From Parahalioglobus pacificus (GTDB lineage Bacteria; Pseudomonadota; Gammaproteobacteria; Pseudomonadales; Halieaceae), in NCBI RefSeq assembly GCF_014652275.1, contig NZ_BMYM01000002.1:372001-436000 (forward strand): a stretch of 64,000 nt of DNA. The letters run 5' to 3'. A program made the translations under genes and the position numbers. The notes beneath the pieces were generated by a model. That model had not been told where the DNA came from. It was given only the letters and a program-made list of their open reading frames with translations, and ran no database searches. Every line of letters starts with the position of its first letter. The stretch's first letter is position 1. Positions 1 through 11,243 of this stretch are shown here, piece by piece.

Positions 1-307
1 CACGATCACCCGCGTGTCTGAGTCTGTGAATCACCGGCTACAGATAGAGGGTATTCTGCGCACCATGTACGATCCGAGAAACAGCCTCACCAACGAGGTC
101 TCATCCCAATTACATGCGCACTTTGGCGACAAGGTGTATCGCACGGTAGTGCCGAGAAATGTGCGCTTGGCAGAGGCGCCCAGCCACGGTATTCCCGCCT
201 TGCTTTATGATCGCTATTCGCGCGGTGCGAAAGCCTACATGGCGCTGGCCGGTGAAATTGTCCGGCGAGAGGAACGCACCGTGTCCGGTGGTCAGGAACA
301 GGAGTAA
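1..307 (+). CDS. parA: Chromosome partitioning ATPase ParA/Soj, C-terminal part (truncated by window edge)
   Basis: Only the last ~100 codons are present; the reading frame is open from base 2. The segment has the typical ParA/Soj C-terminus, including the stretch LTNEVSSQL, then VYRTVVPRNVRLAEAPSHG and a terminal helix. The Walker motifs lie upstream of the window. ParA is a nucleoid-bound ATPase that moves ParB-parS complexes. The parB start follows the stop by 5 bases, so the two are surely co-transcribed. Confidence 0.93.
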   Translation, partial: TITRVSESVNHRLQIEGILRTMYDPRNSLTNEVSSQLHAHFGDKVYRTVVPRNVRLAEAPSHGIPALLYDRYSRGAKAYMALAGEIVRREERTVSGGQEQE

Positions 308-312
308 TCAGC

Positions 313-1197
313 GTGTCGAAAAGACGAGGATTGGGTCGCGGCCTGGATGCCCTGTTGGCGGGTTCCAGCCCGGATTCCGCTGTAGAGAAGGCACCGACAG
401 ACAAGGCGGATGCGCAGGATTCCCCGCTTAAGGAATTGCCCGTTGATTTGATTCAGCGGGGCCAGTACCAGCCGCGCAAAGATATCGAACCAGAATCGTT
501 GCAGGAGCTGGCTGACAGTATTAGGGCCCAGGGCGTGATGCAGCCCATTGTTGTGCGACCGATCTCCGACACCCGTTATGAGATTATCGCCGGCGAACGT
601 CGTTGGCGGGCAACACAGCTGGCGGGCCTGCACACTGTGCCGGCGCTGATTAAGCCTGTCCCCGACGAAGCCGCCATAGCGATGGCACTGATTGAGAATA
701 TCCAGCGGGAAAACCTCAATCCCATGGAAGAGGCTGTTGCGCTGCAACGTCTGCAACAGGAATTTGAGCTCACACAACAGGAGGTTGCCCAAGCGGTGGG
801 CAAGAGCCGCTCAACTGTGGCAAACCTGTTGCGGCTGATGAGCCTGCAGGATGAGGTAAGGACATTACTTGAGCGCGGCGACCTCGAAATGGGTCACGCT
901 CGGGCCCTACTGGCCCTCGAAGGTCAGGTCCAGGTGTCGGCGGCGCGCACCGTGGTGTCGAAAGCCATGTCTGTACGCGAAGCCGAGGCTTTGGTTAGGC
1001 GTACACTCAAAGGTGATGACGCCAAAATCAAGCCGAACAAGACCGTTGACCCGAATATTCGTCAATTACAGGATGATCTGGCGCAAAAGCTGGGCGCCAG
1101 TGTTGAAATCCAGCACGGGCAGGGCGGTAAGGGCAAATTGGTGCTCTCCTACAACAGCCTGGACGAGTTGGACGGTATTCTCAGCCACATCAAGTAA
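313..1197 (+). CDS. parB: Chromosome partitioning protein ParB
   Basis: 294 residues from a GTG start with AGGA/GGAG-type sequence just upstream, inside the end of parA. The N-terminus carries the RGLGRGLDALL box. The CTP-binding ParB core shows GERRWRA (about 94-100) and ENIQRENL (about 128-135). A helix-turn-helix at about 153-176 (LTQQEVAQAVGKSRSTVANLL) would bind parS, and a short dimerisation domain ends the protein. ParB binds parS near the origin and loads as a CTP-dependent clamp. I did not find a clear parS palindrome in the window. Confidence 0.97.
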   Translation: MSKRRGLGRGLDALLAGSSPDSAVEKAPTDKADAQDSPLKELPVDLIQRGQYQPRKDIEPESLQELADSIRAQGVMQPIVVRPISDTRYEIIAGERRWRATQLAGLHTVPALIKPVPDEAAIAMALIENIQRENLNPMEEAVALQRLQQEFELTQQEVAQAVGKSRSTVANLLRLMSLQDEVRTLLERGDLEMGHARALLALEGQVQVSAARTVVSKAMSVREAEALVRRTLKGDDAKIKPNKTVDPNIRQLQDDLAQKLGASVEIQHGQGGKGKLVLSYNSLDELDGILSHIK

Positions 1198-1312
1198 CGC
1201 ATGCGCTGCGGTGAAGCACTGTATGTAGTGTTTGTTTTTTAAACAGGCACCATATTTGGGTATATCCCTCATCACGTTGGCATATGGTCCCAAATGGACT
1301 GAAACGTGCTGC

Positions 1313-1324
1313 TAACGGCCGTTA
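1313..1324. promoter_or_regulatory. 12-bp perfect palindrome upstream of the atp promoter
   Basis: TAACGGCCGTTA is a perfect 12-bp palindrome 30 bases upstream of the -35 box of the atp promoter. The preceding part of the parB-atpI gap (about 1250-1297) also holds an imperfect inverted repeat with arms like CCATaTTTGGG and CCCAAATGG. Either could be an operator, but I do not recognise a known regulator site; the function is unknown. Confidence 0.3.
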
Positions 1325-1354
1325 AATTCCCGCTAAATTGGCCTGTTCATTTGG

Positions 1355-1383
1355 TTGAACCGCCCCCCTAATGCCCCTATAAT
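1355..1383 (+). promoter_or_regulatory. Sigma70 promoter of the atp operon
   Basis: TTGAAC at 1355-1360, a 17-base spacer and a perfect TATAAT at 1378-1383. Transcription would start near 1390, about 22 bases before the GTG start of atpI and just ahead of its GAGGAAG ribosome-binding site. This is the best promoter match I see in the window and fits the start of a highly expressed operon. It also rules out atpI starts at 1355 (TTG) and 1382 (ATG), which lie inside the promoter. Confidence 0.8.
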
Positions 1384-1411
1384 GCGCGCGCCTGAATCGA
1401 GGAAGAAACCC

Positions 1412-1825
1412 GTGTGGCACGGCAAGGGGAGTACGGCGCGGCAGCCAGAAGCGGCCGCCAGCATCGCCAAACCTCCAGTCCATCGCATCACTGTGGCGCA
1501 ATTTGCTGTTCTGCTACCGCTGGGTCTTGGGACCTGGGTTTTCACCAATGGTGTAAGCGCACTGTCGCTGATATGTGGTGCACTTGTGGCGATTGGGCCA
1601 CAGGCATGGTTCGCAGCGGTTGCCTTTCGCAAACGTGGTGCTTGCCAAGCTGAGGAAGCGGCCCGTATGGGCTATGTCGGAGGTATGCGCAAGTTTGTGC
1701 TTAGCGCTGCCGGGTTCGCAGTGGTGTTTGCACTGCTCAGGCCCATCGACGCGATGGCAGTATTTGCAGGCTATATCTGCATGCTGATCGTACAAATTAT
1801 AGGGAGTTGGCGTTTGCTTCGATAA
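1412..1825 (+). CDS. atpI: ATP synthase protein I (AtpI)
   Basis: 137 residues from GTG 1412, chosen because GAGGAAG (1398-1404) lies at good distance and the upstream in-frame starts fall within the promoter boxes. It has four hydrophobic segments (for example FAVLLPLGLGTWVFTNGVSA and FVLSAAGFAVVFALL). AtpI is a small inner-membrane protein encoded first in many atp operons, linked to c-ring assembly and Mg2+ handling rather than catalysis. Sequence conservation in this family is weak, so position in the operon is the strongest support. Confidence 0.85.
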   Translation: MWHGKGSTARQPEAAASIAKPPVHRITVAQFAVLLPLGLGTWVFTNGVSALSLICGALVAIGPQAWFAAVAFRKRGACQAEEAARMGYVGGMRKFVLSAAGFAVVFALLRPIDAMAVFAGYICMLIVQIIGSWRLLR

Positions 1826-1860
1826 CGCCACACCGAGACAAGACTCAAGAGTTGCAATAG

Positions 1861-2754
<894 letters not shown>

Positions 2755-2784
2755 TTACTTTCATTATTGGTAATCAACCTCTAG

Positions 2785-3030
<246 letters not shown>

Positions 3031-3104
3031 TTCGGGCAACCCAAACGCAATGACGAGCGGGGCCAGTCACAAGATGGCCCCTTCACATCAGTGAGGAGTA
3101 CGGC

Positions 3105-3575
3105 GTGAATATCAACCTTACGCTTATCGGGCAGATGATTGCCTTCTTTGGCTTCGTGTGGTTCTGCATGAAGTATGTATGGCCGCCTATCATGGCAGCC
3201 ATGGCAGAGCGCGAGCAGAAAATTTCTGACGGCCTGGCGGCTGCAGAACGCGCAAGCCATGACCTCGAGCTGGCCCAGGAAAAGGCCATCGAGCGATTGA
3301 AAGAAGCCAAGCACGAAGCAGCATCTATTGTTGAGTCTGCCAACAAGCGGGCCAACCAGATCATCGAAGAAGCGAAAGTCGCGGCACAAACAGAAGCAGA
3401 GCGTGTTAAAACGTCTGCGCGTGCTGAGATCGAGCAGGAAACCAACCGTGCACGTGAAGCACTGCGCGGCCAGGTAGCGACGCTGTCGCTGGTTGGTGCA
3501 GAGAAAGTGCTGGGCGCGACTATCGACCGGGATGCTCATTCCGAGCTGGTCGATAAGTTAGCTGCGGAACTGTAG
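3105..3575 (+). CDS. atpF: ATP synthase F0 subunit b
   Basis: 156 residues from a GTG start preceded by GTGAGGAGT. One N-terminal membrane helix (about 5-27: [20 protein letters not shown]) is followed by a long charged helix (about 35-140) that forms the peripheral stalk dimer and contacts the delta subunit. Length matches the E. coli protein (156). Confidence 0.97.
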   Translation: MNINLTLIGQMIAFFGFVWFCMKYVWPPIMAAMAEREQKISDGLAAAERASHDLELAQEKAIERLKEAKHEAASIVESANKRANQIIEEAKVAAQTEAERVKTSARAEIEQETNRAREALRGQVATLSLVGAEKVLGATIDRDAHSELVDKLAAEL

Positions 3576-3588
3576 GTGCGAGGATCAC

Positions 3589-4122
3589 ATGGCTGAACTG
3601 ACCACACTGGCGCGTCCATATGCCAGGGCTGCATTTGAATACGCGCGTGACAACAGTGCGCTTGACGCCTGGGCTGAGCAGCTAACATTGCTGGCCGCCG
3701 TCAGTGAGCACGAGACACTGCAAAAAGTATTCGCGAGCCCGGCGCATAAAGCGGAGCAGCAGGTAGCCGTATTGGTAGAGGTCTGCCAAGGCCTTTCTGA
3801 AGCAGTGGTTAACTTCTTGTCAGTGCTTGCCGAGAACAAGCGGTTGGCACTGTTGCCGGAAATAGCAGACCTGTTCACGACCTTCAAAGCAAACTTTGAG
3901 CGGTCGGTTGAGGTTGAAGTGATTTCCGCATTCGAGCTGGAAGACGAAACAACTCGCAGACTCAGCGAAGCGCTGGGTCGCAAACTGGAGCGCAGCGTCA
4001 ACGTTCGCAGCACCACAGATTCCAGCTTGCTGGGTGGTGTATTGATACGCGCTGGCGATCTGGTGATCGACGGCTCCGTGCGCGGTCGGCTGAATAAGCT
4101 GGCCGCTGCCATGAATTTGTAG
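3589..4122 (+). CDS. atpH: ATP synthase F1 subunit delta
   Basis: 177 residues. It begins with the family-typical [12 protein letters not shown], and the C-terminal part contains the conserved [20 protein letters not shown]. It joins the top of F1 to the b-subunit stalk. It sits 13 bases after atpF and 16 bases before atpA. Confidence 0.97.
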   Translation: MAELTTLARPYARAAFEYARDNSALDAWAEQLTLLAAVSEHETLQKVFASPAHKAEQQVAVLVEVCQGLSEAVVNFLSVLAENKRLALLPEIADLFTTFKANFERSVEVEVISAFELEDETTRRLSEALGRKLERSVNVRSTTDSSLLGGVLIRAGDLVIDGSVRGRLNKLAAAMNL

Positions 4123-4138
4123 GATTGAGGAACAGAGC

Positions 4139-5683
4139 ATGCAGCAGCTGAATCCATCAGAAATCAGCGAAACGATTAAGCAGCGAATTGAGCAGCTTGA
4201 TGTTTCATCAGAGGCGCGTAACGAAGGTACCGTCGTCTCCGTAACCGATGGCATCATCCGCATCCACGGCCTCGCCGATGTGATGTACGGTGAGATGATC
4301 GAATTTGAAGGTGGCATCTTCGGGATGGCACTGAACCTGGAGCGCGACTCCGTAGGCGCCGTTATCCTGGGCGACTACAAAGGCCTTGCAGAAGGCCAGT
4401 CCTGTCGTTGCACCGGCCGTATTCTGGAAGTCCCGGTTGGACCAGAACTTCAAGGCCGTGTTGTCGATGCTTTGGGTAACCCCATTGATGGCAAAGGACC
4501 TGTGAATGCAGCGATGACCGATGCACTTGAAAAAGTAGCACCGGGCGTAATTGCACGTCAGTCGGTTGATGAGCCGGTACAGATTGGTCTGAAGGCTATC
4601 GATTCCATGGTGCCCATCGGTCGTGGCCAGCGCGAGCTGATCATCGGTGACCGCCAGGTCGGTAAAACAGCCATCGCGGTTGATGCCATCATCAACCAGA
4701 AGGGCACAGGCATTAAGTGTGTCTACGTTGCGGTTGGCCAGAAGGCATCTTCCGTTGCGTCCGTTGTGCGTAAGCTCGAAGAGCATGGCGCCATGGAGCA
4801 CACAATTGTTGTCGCAGCGACAGCATCTGACCCCGCCGCTATGCAGTTCCTGGCACCGTTTGCCGGCTGCACCATGGGCGAGTACTACCGCGATCGCGGC
4901 GAAGACGCCCTGATCATTTACGATGATTTGACCAAGCAGGCTTGGGCCTACCGTCAAATCTCACTGCTGCTGCGTCGTCCCCCGGGTCGTGAAGCTTATC
5001 CCGGTGACGTTTTCTATTTGCACTCACGTCTGCTGGAGCGCGCCGCTCGCGTAAACGCCGACTACGTAGAGAAGTTCACCGATGGTGCTGTTAAAGGCCA
5101 GACTGGTTCGCTGACTGCACTGCCGGTGATTGAAACCCAGGCGGGTGACGTTTCTGCATTCGTTCCCACCAACGTGATCTCCATTACTGATGGCCAGATC
5201 TTCCTGGAAGCGGATATGTTCAACGCGGGCGTACGCCCGGCTATGAACGCCGGTATCTCGGTGTCCCGAGTCGGTGGTGCAGCCCAGACCAAGGTTATGA
5301 AGAAGCTGTCCGGTGGTATTCGTACCGCGCTGGCGCAGTACCGTGAATTGGCGGCGTTCTCGCAGTTCGCGTCTGATCTTGACGATGCAACCAAGGCACA
5401 GCTGGACCTGGGTGAGCGTGTGACCGAGCTGATGAAGCAGAAGCAGTACGCCCCTCGCAGCATTGCGGAGATGGGTCTGGTGCTTTACGCCGCGAACGAA
5501 GGCCACCTCAACGACATCGATGTCAGCAAGGTGGGTGATTTCGAAGAAGCGCTGCTGTCTTACATGCAGGCCGAGCACGGCGAGCTGATGGACAGCATCG
5601 TAGAGACTGGCGGCTACAACGACGAGATCGAAGCGACCTTCAAGGCTGCGATCGAGAAGTTCAAGTCTACCCAGACCTGGTAA
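4139..5683 (+). CDS. atpA: ATP synthase F1 subunit alpha
   Basis: 514 residues. Non-catalytic nucleotide-binding subunit with Walker A GDRQVGKT at about 170-177 and [29 protein letters not shown] in the region of Walker B and the subunit signature. Length and order match E. coli (513). The ribosome-binding site is GAGGAACAGAGC before ATG. Confidence 0.99.
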   Translation: MQQLNPSEISETIKQRIEQLDVSSEARNEGTVVSVTDGIIRIHGLADVMYGEMIEFEGGIFGMALNLERDSVGAVILGDYKGLAEGQSCRCTGRILEVPVGPELQGRVVDALGNPIDGKGPVNAAMTDALEKVAPGVIARQSVDEPVQIGLKAIDSMVPIGRGQRELIIGDRQVGKTAIAVDAIINQKGTGIKCVYVAVGQKASSVASVVRKLEEHGAMEHTIVVAATASDPAAMQFLAPFAGCTMGEYYRDRGEDALIIYDDLTKQAWAYRQISLLLRRPPGREAYPGDVFYLHSRLLERAARVNADYVEKFTDGAVKGQTGSLTALPVIETQAGDVSAFVPTNVISITDGQIFLEADMFNAGVRPAMNAGISVSRVGGAAQTKVMKKLSGGIRTALAQYRELAAFSQFASDLDDATKAQLDLGERVTELMKQKQYAPRSIAEMGLVLYAANEGHLNDIDVSKVGDFEEALLSYMQAEHGELMDSIVETGGYNDEIEATFKAAIEKFKSTQTW

Positions 5684-5698
5684 GCCGAGGGACCTTCA

Positions 5699-6562
5699 AT
5701 GGCAGTCGGAAAAGAAATTCGCACCAAGATCTCGAGCATTCAAAGCACGCAGAAGATCACCAGTGCGATGGAAATGGTCGCCGCTAGTAAGATGCGCAAG
5801 GCCCAGGATCGCATGGAGGTGGGCAAGCCCTACGCTCGCCGCATGCGCTCCGTGGTCGGCCATATTGCCAACTCAGCGCCCGAGTACCGCCATAACTTTA
5901 TGGAGGAGCGCGAAGTTAAGCGCGTTGGCTTCATCGTGGTTTCTACTGATCGCGGTCTCTGCGGTGGTTTGAACATCAACCTGTTCAAGGCCACAGTAAA
6001 GGCGATGAAAGAGTGGGCTGATCAGGATATTGAAATTGATCTGTGCCTGATTGGTGCCAAGGCTGCTGCGTTTTTCAACAGCTACGGCGGCAACGTCGTT
6101 GCAGCGGCGCGCGACATCGGTGAAGAGCCACTCATCGGCGATCTCATCGGTGGCGTTAAAGCCATGCTGGATGCTTACGAAGATGGTTCTATCGACCGTC
6201 TGTTCCTGGTGAGTAACGAGTTCGTTAACACCATGACACAGAACCCGATGGTTGAGCAGCTTCTGCCTCTGCAGGCGAAAGAAGACGACGAGATGAAGCA
6301 CCACTGGGACTACATCTACGAGCCTGATGCCAAGCAATTGCTTGAAGGCCTGCTGACCCGCTACATCGAGAGCCAGGTTTATCAGGCTGTGGTTGAAAAC
6401 AGTGCCTGTGAGCAGGCCTCGCGCATGTTGGCGATGAAGAACGCAACGGATAATGCCGGCGATCTTATTGACGACCTGCAACTGGTGTACAACAAAGCGC
6501 GTCAGGCAGCGATTACCCAGGAGCTGTCCGAGATCGTTAGCGGAGCCGCGGCGATTAGCTAA
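5699..6562 (+). CDS. atpG: ATP synthase F1 subunit gamma
   Basis: 287 residues, the rotating central shaft. The N-terminal helix [20 protein letters not shown] and the C-terminal helix ending in [20 protein letters not shown] are the conserved coiled-coil parts, and DRGLCGGLN is the mid-protein signature. The stop is followed after 78 bases by the true atpD start. Confidence 0.98.
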   Translation: MAVGKEIRTKISSIQSTQKITSAMEMVAASKMRKAQDRMEVGKPYARRMRSVVGHIANSAPEYRHNFMEEREVKRVGFIVVSTDRGLCGGLNINLFKATVKAMKEWADQDIEIDLCLIGAKAAAFFNSYGGNVVAAARDIGEEPLIGDLIGGVKAMLDAYEDGSIDRLFLVSNEFVNTMTQNPMVEQLLPLQAKEDDEMKHHWDYIYEPDAKQLLEGLLTRYIESQVYQAVVENSACEQASRMLAMKNATDNAGDLIDDLQLVYNKARQAAITQELSEIVSGAAAIS

Positions 6563-8038
<1,476 letters not shown>

Positions 8039-8067
8039 GCTTGATTGAGGCTTAGAGGGCCAAGCGA

Positions 8068-8496
8068 ATGAGCATGACAATTCATTGCGACATCGTCAGC
8101 GCCGAGGAGGCAATCTTCTCGGGGCTTGTCGAGATGCTGGTGGCTACTGCCGATCTGGGTGAAATGGGCGTGACCTATGGCCATGCGCCGTTGCTGTCTT
8201 CCCTGATTCCCGGCCCCGTGCGTATCGTAAAGCAGGGCGGCGACGAAGAAGTGTTCTACGTATCCGGCGGCTTTATTGAAGTGCAGCCCGGTGTTGTCAC
8301 CATTCTGGCTGACGCCGCACTGCGCGCCGATGATGTAGACGAAGCCGCTGCGGAAGAAGCCCGAAAGGAAGCGGTGAACGCGTTGACTAACCAAACAGGT
8401 GAGTTCGATTACGGCCGCGCTTCTGCACAATTGGCAGAAGCGGCAGCCCAGCTTGCGACGCTTCGTAAGATGAAAAACCGGGCCGGACGCGGTTAG
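8068..8496 (+). CDS. atpC: ATP synthase F1 subunit epsilon
   Basis: 142 residues. N-terminal beta-sandwich (about 1-85, including GEMGVTYGHAPLLSSLIPG) and C-terminal helical hairpin with an alanine/glutamate-rich first helix, the element that can inhibit hydrolysis in bacteria. It is the last gene of the operon, followed by an intrinsic terminator 24 bases downstream. Confidence 0.97.
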   Translation: MSMTIHCDIVSAEEAIFSGLVEMLVATADLGEMGVTYGHAPLLSSLIPGPVRIVKQGGDEEVFYVSGGFIEVQPGVVTILADAALRADDVDEAAAEEARKEAVNALTNQTGEFDYGRASAQLAEAAAQLATLRKMKNRAGRG

Positions 8497-8520
8497 TAAA
8501 GCGTCAGTTAGTCCCACTCA

Positions 8521-8545
8521 AACCCGGCCCAGTGCCGGGTTTTTT
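8521..8545 (+). terminator. Intrinsic terminator of the atp operon
   Basis: Perfect 8-bp stem AACCCGGC/GCCGGGTT with a CCAGT loop, followed by a run of six T. It ends the atp operon. It also lies just beyond the 3' end of the convergent minus-strand sulfotransferase gene, but a matching T-run for that direction is not seen. Confidence 0.9.
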
Positions 8546-8577
8546 GTGTCCGCGTAAAATGTAATCTATGGGCGAAA

Positions 8578-9693
8578 TCAGGACCCCGATGGCGGGGTAA
8601 TGCAGCCGGGCTCAATGCGGTTTGCCTGTTCTAGCAAGGCTGCGAACGTGCTGTCATCAATTGCCAGGTCGCTGTTTGAATTAGGGTTTCTCTCGGTGGA
8701 GGAATCAAACAGTTGCTCCGCCCCCAGCCAGCGCCGCGCAACCTGGCTATTGGAAACGGCGTAATCTCCGCGTACTTTTTCATGGAGAGCGGCGCTCAGT
8801 TGAAAGCGCGGGAAATCGGCGTGTTCCAGATTGGGAAGAACACCGTAAAGCCTGTGCTGCTGTTGATATCCTTCTTGATTAAGTCGGAGCTTGAAGGCGA
8901 GTAGGGTCGCGCTCAGTGACGGGTTTTCACGACTTTTCTCTACAGAGCAGGGTTGTTGGCCCAGGCACTGGGTGAAAAAATCGGAGACGGCGTCTCCGCC
9001 GACCAACTGGTCCCGTTGGAATACGCGTACTGTGATGGCATTGGGAAAGACGGCATCCCAGGCGCTCAACATTTGGTAGTAGTCCGCTCGAAAAATCAGG
9101 CGGTAATACTCCTCGATGGACTGATGATAGTCAGTGGCCTGAACGCGCTGTGTGTAAGCCGAACGAAGGTAGTCGGCCTGATCGCGTAGGTAACACACGA
9201 CCTGTACATCAAAATCTGAAAGTACTTTGCGTGCAGCCTCGGGCGCACAGTTCTGCAGTGCCTCGCTGCTGATAATAGCGGTATCGGCCTTGCTGCGTCG
9301 TAGCTCCTCCACGTACTCTTTGATCTGCTCAGAGCCGAGTGCAGCGCGGTCACGCAATGTGTTGCCGGTATCCGTGGGTAACTCGCCATTGCGTAAGTGT
9401 TCAATCAGACTGGGCAGGCGGCCGAGAGCAACACGCTTTCGTTGCCACCAGGAAAGCTGCTCTGCACCGGCGATTAACCAGTAATGCATGCGATACAAAA
9501 TATGTGCTGGCTGGTCGCCAGAAAGCGCTTTTATGCCTCTGGCCAGTGCATGATGGCCAGGTTCCTTGCCCACCGTTTCTGGATAAATGAAGCCAGCCCG
9601 CGCCAGTGTCTCTCGCTGTTGTAGCAGCGCCTTTTGTATGGACGTGGTCCCGCACTTATGGCGGCCGATATGAAGAAGGATGCGCTGAGTCAT
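8578..9693 (-). CDS. Sulfotransferase-family protein
   Basis: 371 residues from ATG 9693. The frame extends upstream to a GTG at 9819, but the family match starts at MTQRILLHIGRHKCGTTSIQ. This is the 5'-PSB-loop-like motif (H-I-G-x-H-K-x-G-T-T-S-I-Q) that binds the PAPS phosphosulfate donor. A middle segment with VVCYLRDQADYLRSAYTQ resembles the 3'-PB region (R...S). Such proteins transfer sulfate to sugars, lipids or proteins. No glycan or PAPS-synthesis genes lie next to it, so the acceptor is unknown. It stands alone, convergent with the atp operon and divergent from glmU. Confidence 0.72.
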   Translation of the reverse strand: MTQRILLHIGRHKCGTTSIQKALLQQRETLARAGFIYPETVGKEPGHHALARGIKALSGDQPAHILYRMHYWLIAGAEQLSWWQRKRVALGRLPSLIEHLRNGELPTDTGNTLRDRAALGSEQIKEYVEELRRSKADTAIISSEALQNCAPEAARKVLSDFDVQVVCYLRDQADYLRSAYTQRVQATDYHQSIEEYYRLIFRADYYQMLSAWDAVFPNAITVRVFQRDQLVGGDAVSDFFTQCLGQQPCSVEKSRENPSLSATLLAFKLRLNQEGYQQQHRLYGVLPNLEHADFPRFQLSAALHEKVRGDYAVSNSQVARRWLGAEQLFDSSTERNPNSNSDLAIDDSTFAALLEQANRIEPGCITPPSGS

Positions 9694-9876
9694 TCCGGTG
9701 AAGGAGCGTGAGGCGTTCGCTACGGACAGGAAACTATGAGGCGACAATAGCACAGGGCTGCCTGTGGGTATCGTAAGTGACCGGAAAAGTTCGCCTTGTG
9801 AGCCCGCATTATTTGCCACAAATGGTTGAGCTCGCTGTGCGATAATCGGGCCCGTTCTGGTAACACGATTGCTGAT

Positions 9877-11241
9877 ATGTCATTGGAGATCATTGTTCTT
9901 GCCGCGGGGCAGGGAACGCGCATGCGCTCAGCCCTGCCCAAGGTTCTGCATACCATTGCCGGACGGCCGATGCTGGCCCATGTGCTGGATACCGCGCGGT
10001 CATTGTCACCGCAGCGCATTCATGTGGTTGTTGGGCACGGAGCTGATCAGGTCAGGGAGCAACTCGAAGCCCCCGATATTGCCTGGGTGGTGCAGGAAGA
10101 ACAGCTGGGTACTGGCCACGCTGTGCTGCAGGCCTTGCCGGGTGTTCAGGCCGACAGCCGTGTTCTTGTGCTGTATGGCGATGTGCCCCTGATCAAAGCG
10201 GGGACACTGACTGAACTGTTGGAGCAAGCCGTGAGCGGCCCAGCTCTACTGACGGCTAACATGGTTAACCCGGCCGGGTATGGCCGAGTTGTGAGAGATG
10301 CCGCGGGCAACTTACAGGCCGTTGTAGAACACAAGGATGCCACGGCCTCGCAGCGCGAAATCAGCGAGATTAATACCGGCGTCATGGCCGCGCCCGCATC
10401 AGACTTTAACCGCTATTTGCCTAAGGTGGGTAATGACAACAGCCAGGGTGAGTATTACTTGCCCGATGTATTGGCACTGGCTGTTGCTGAGGACAGGCTA
10501 ATCGCCAGCGCCAAGGCTGCGACCGAACTGGAAGTTCAGGGTATCAACGATAGGCTGCAGCAGCAGGCGCTGGAGCGAGAGTATCAACGGCGGGTCGGCG
10601 AGGAACTGCTGATGAGCGGCGTGGCACTGGCTGATGCAGCGCGCCTGGATGTGCGCGGCACGCTGACCTGCGGTGCAGATGTGTTCATTGATATCAACGC
10701 GGTTATCGAGGGTGATGTGCATCTGGCAGATGGCGTACAGGTGGGCCCTAACTGCATGCTTTCCAACGTGACGCTCGGTGCGGGCAGTGTTGTGCACGCC
10801 ATGAGCCACCTGCAGGATGCTACCGTTGGCAAAAACTGCAACATCGGCCCCTTTGCCCGGATCCGGCCGGGAACAGAGCTGGGCGACAGCGCGCGTATTG
10901 GCAATTTCGTAGAAACAAAAAAGGCCCGTATTGGTGCGGGCAGTAAGGTGAATCACCTGTCCTATGTCGGTGATTGCGACATGGGTGACACGGTTAACGT
11001 TGGCGCCGGGACCATTACCTGTAATTACGATGGAGTGAATAAGCACCAGACCGTGATTGGCGACAACGTATTTGTTGGTAGCAACAGTACTTTAATTGCT
11101 CCTATCACCATTGAAGACAATGGGTTTATTGCCGCGGGTTCGACGATCACCAAGCCTGTGGCGGACGGTGATCTCGCAGTGAGCAGGGCTCGCCAGCGAA
11201 ATGTAGCCGGCTGGCAGCGCCCCCAAACAGGAGACGACTAG
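9877..11241 (+). CDS. glmU: Bifunctional GlmU (GlcN-1-P acetyltransferase / GlcNAc-1-P uridylyltransferase)
   Basis: 454 residues from ATG 9877, close to the E. coli length. The N-terminal pyrophosphorylase carries LAAGQGTRMRSALPKVLH (about 6-23). The C-terminal left-handed beta-helix has hexapeptide repeats and the acetyltransferase region NFVETKKARIGAGSKVNHLSY. It makes UDP-GlcNAc for peptidoglycan and LPS in the cytoplasm. It is followed after two bases by glmS, which makes its pathway precursor. A GATAAT at 9841-9846 could be a -10 box but lacks a clear -35. Confidence 0.97.
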   Translation: MSLEIIVLAAGQGTRMRSALPKVLHTIAGRPMLAHVLDTARSLSPQRIHVVVGHGADQVREQLEAPDIAWVVQEEQLGTGHAVLQALPGVQADSRVLVLYGDVPLIKAGTLTELLEQAVSGPALLTANMVNPAGYGRVVRDAAGNLQAVVEHKDATASQREISEINTGVMAAPASDFNRYLPKVGNDNSQGEYYLPDVLALAVAEDRLIASAKAATELEVQGINDRLQQQALEREYQRRVGEELLMSGVALADAARLDVRGTLTCGADVFIDINAVIEGDVHLADGVQVGPNCMLSNVTLGAGSVVHAMSHLQDATVGKNCNIGPFARIRPGTELGDSARIGNFVETKKARIGAGSKVNHLSYVGDCDMGDTVNVGAGTITCNYDGVNKHQTVIGDNVFVGSNSTLIAPITIEDNGFIAAGSTITKPVADGDLAVSRARQRNVAGWQRPQTGDD

Positions 11242-11243
11242 GT

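Noticed and set aside
1-1411. parS site near parAB
   Set aside because: No TGTTTCACGTGAAACA-like palindrome was seen; the sites may lie outside the window.
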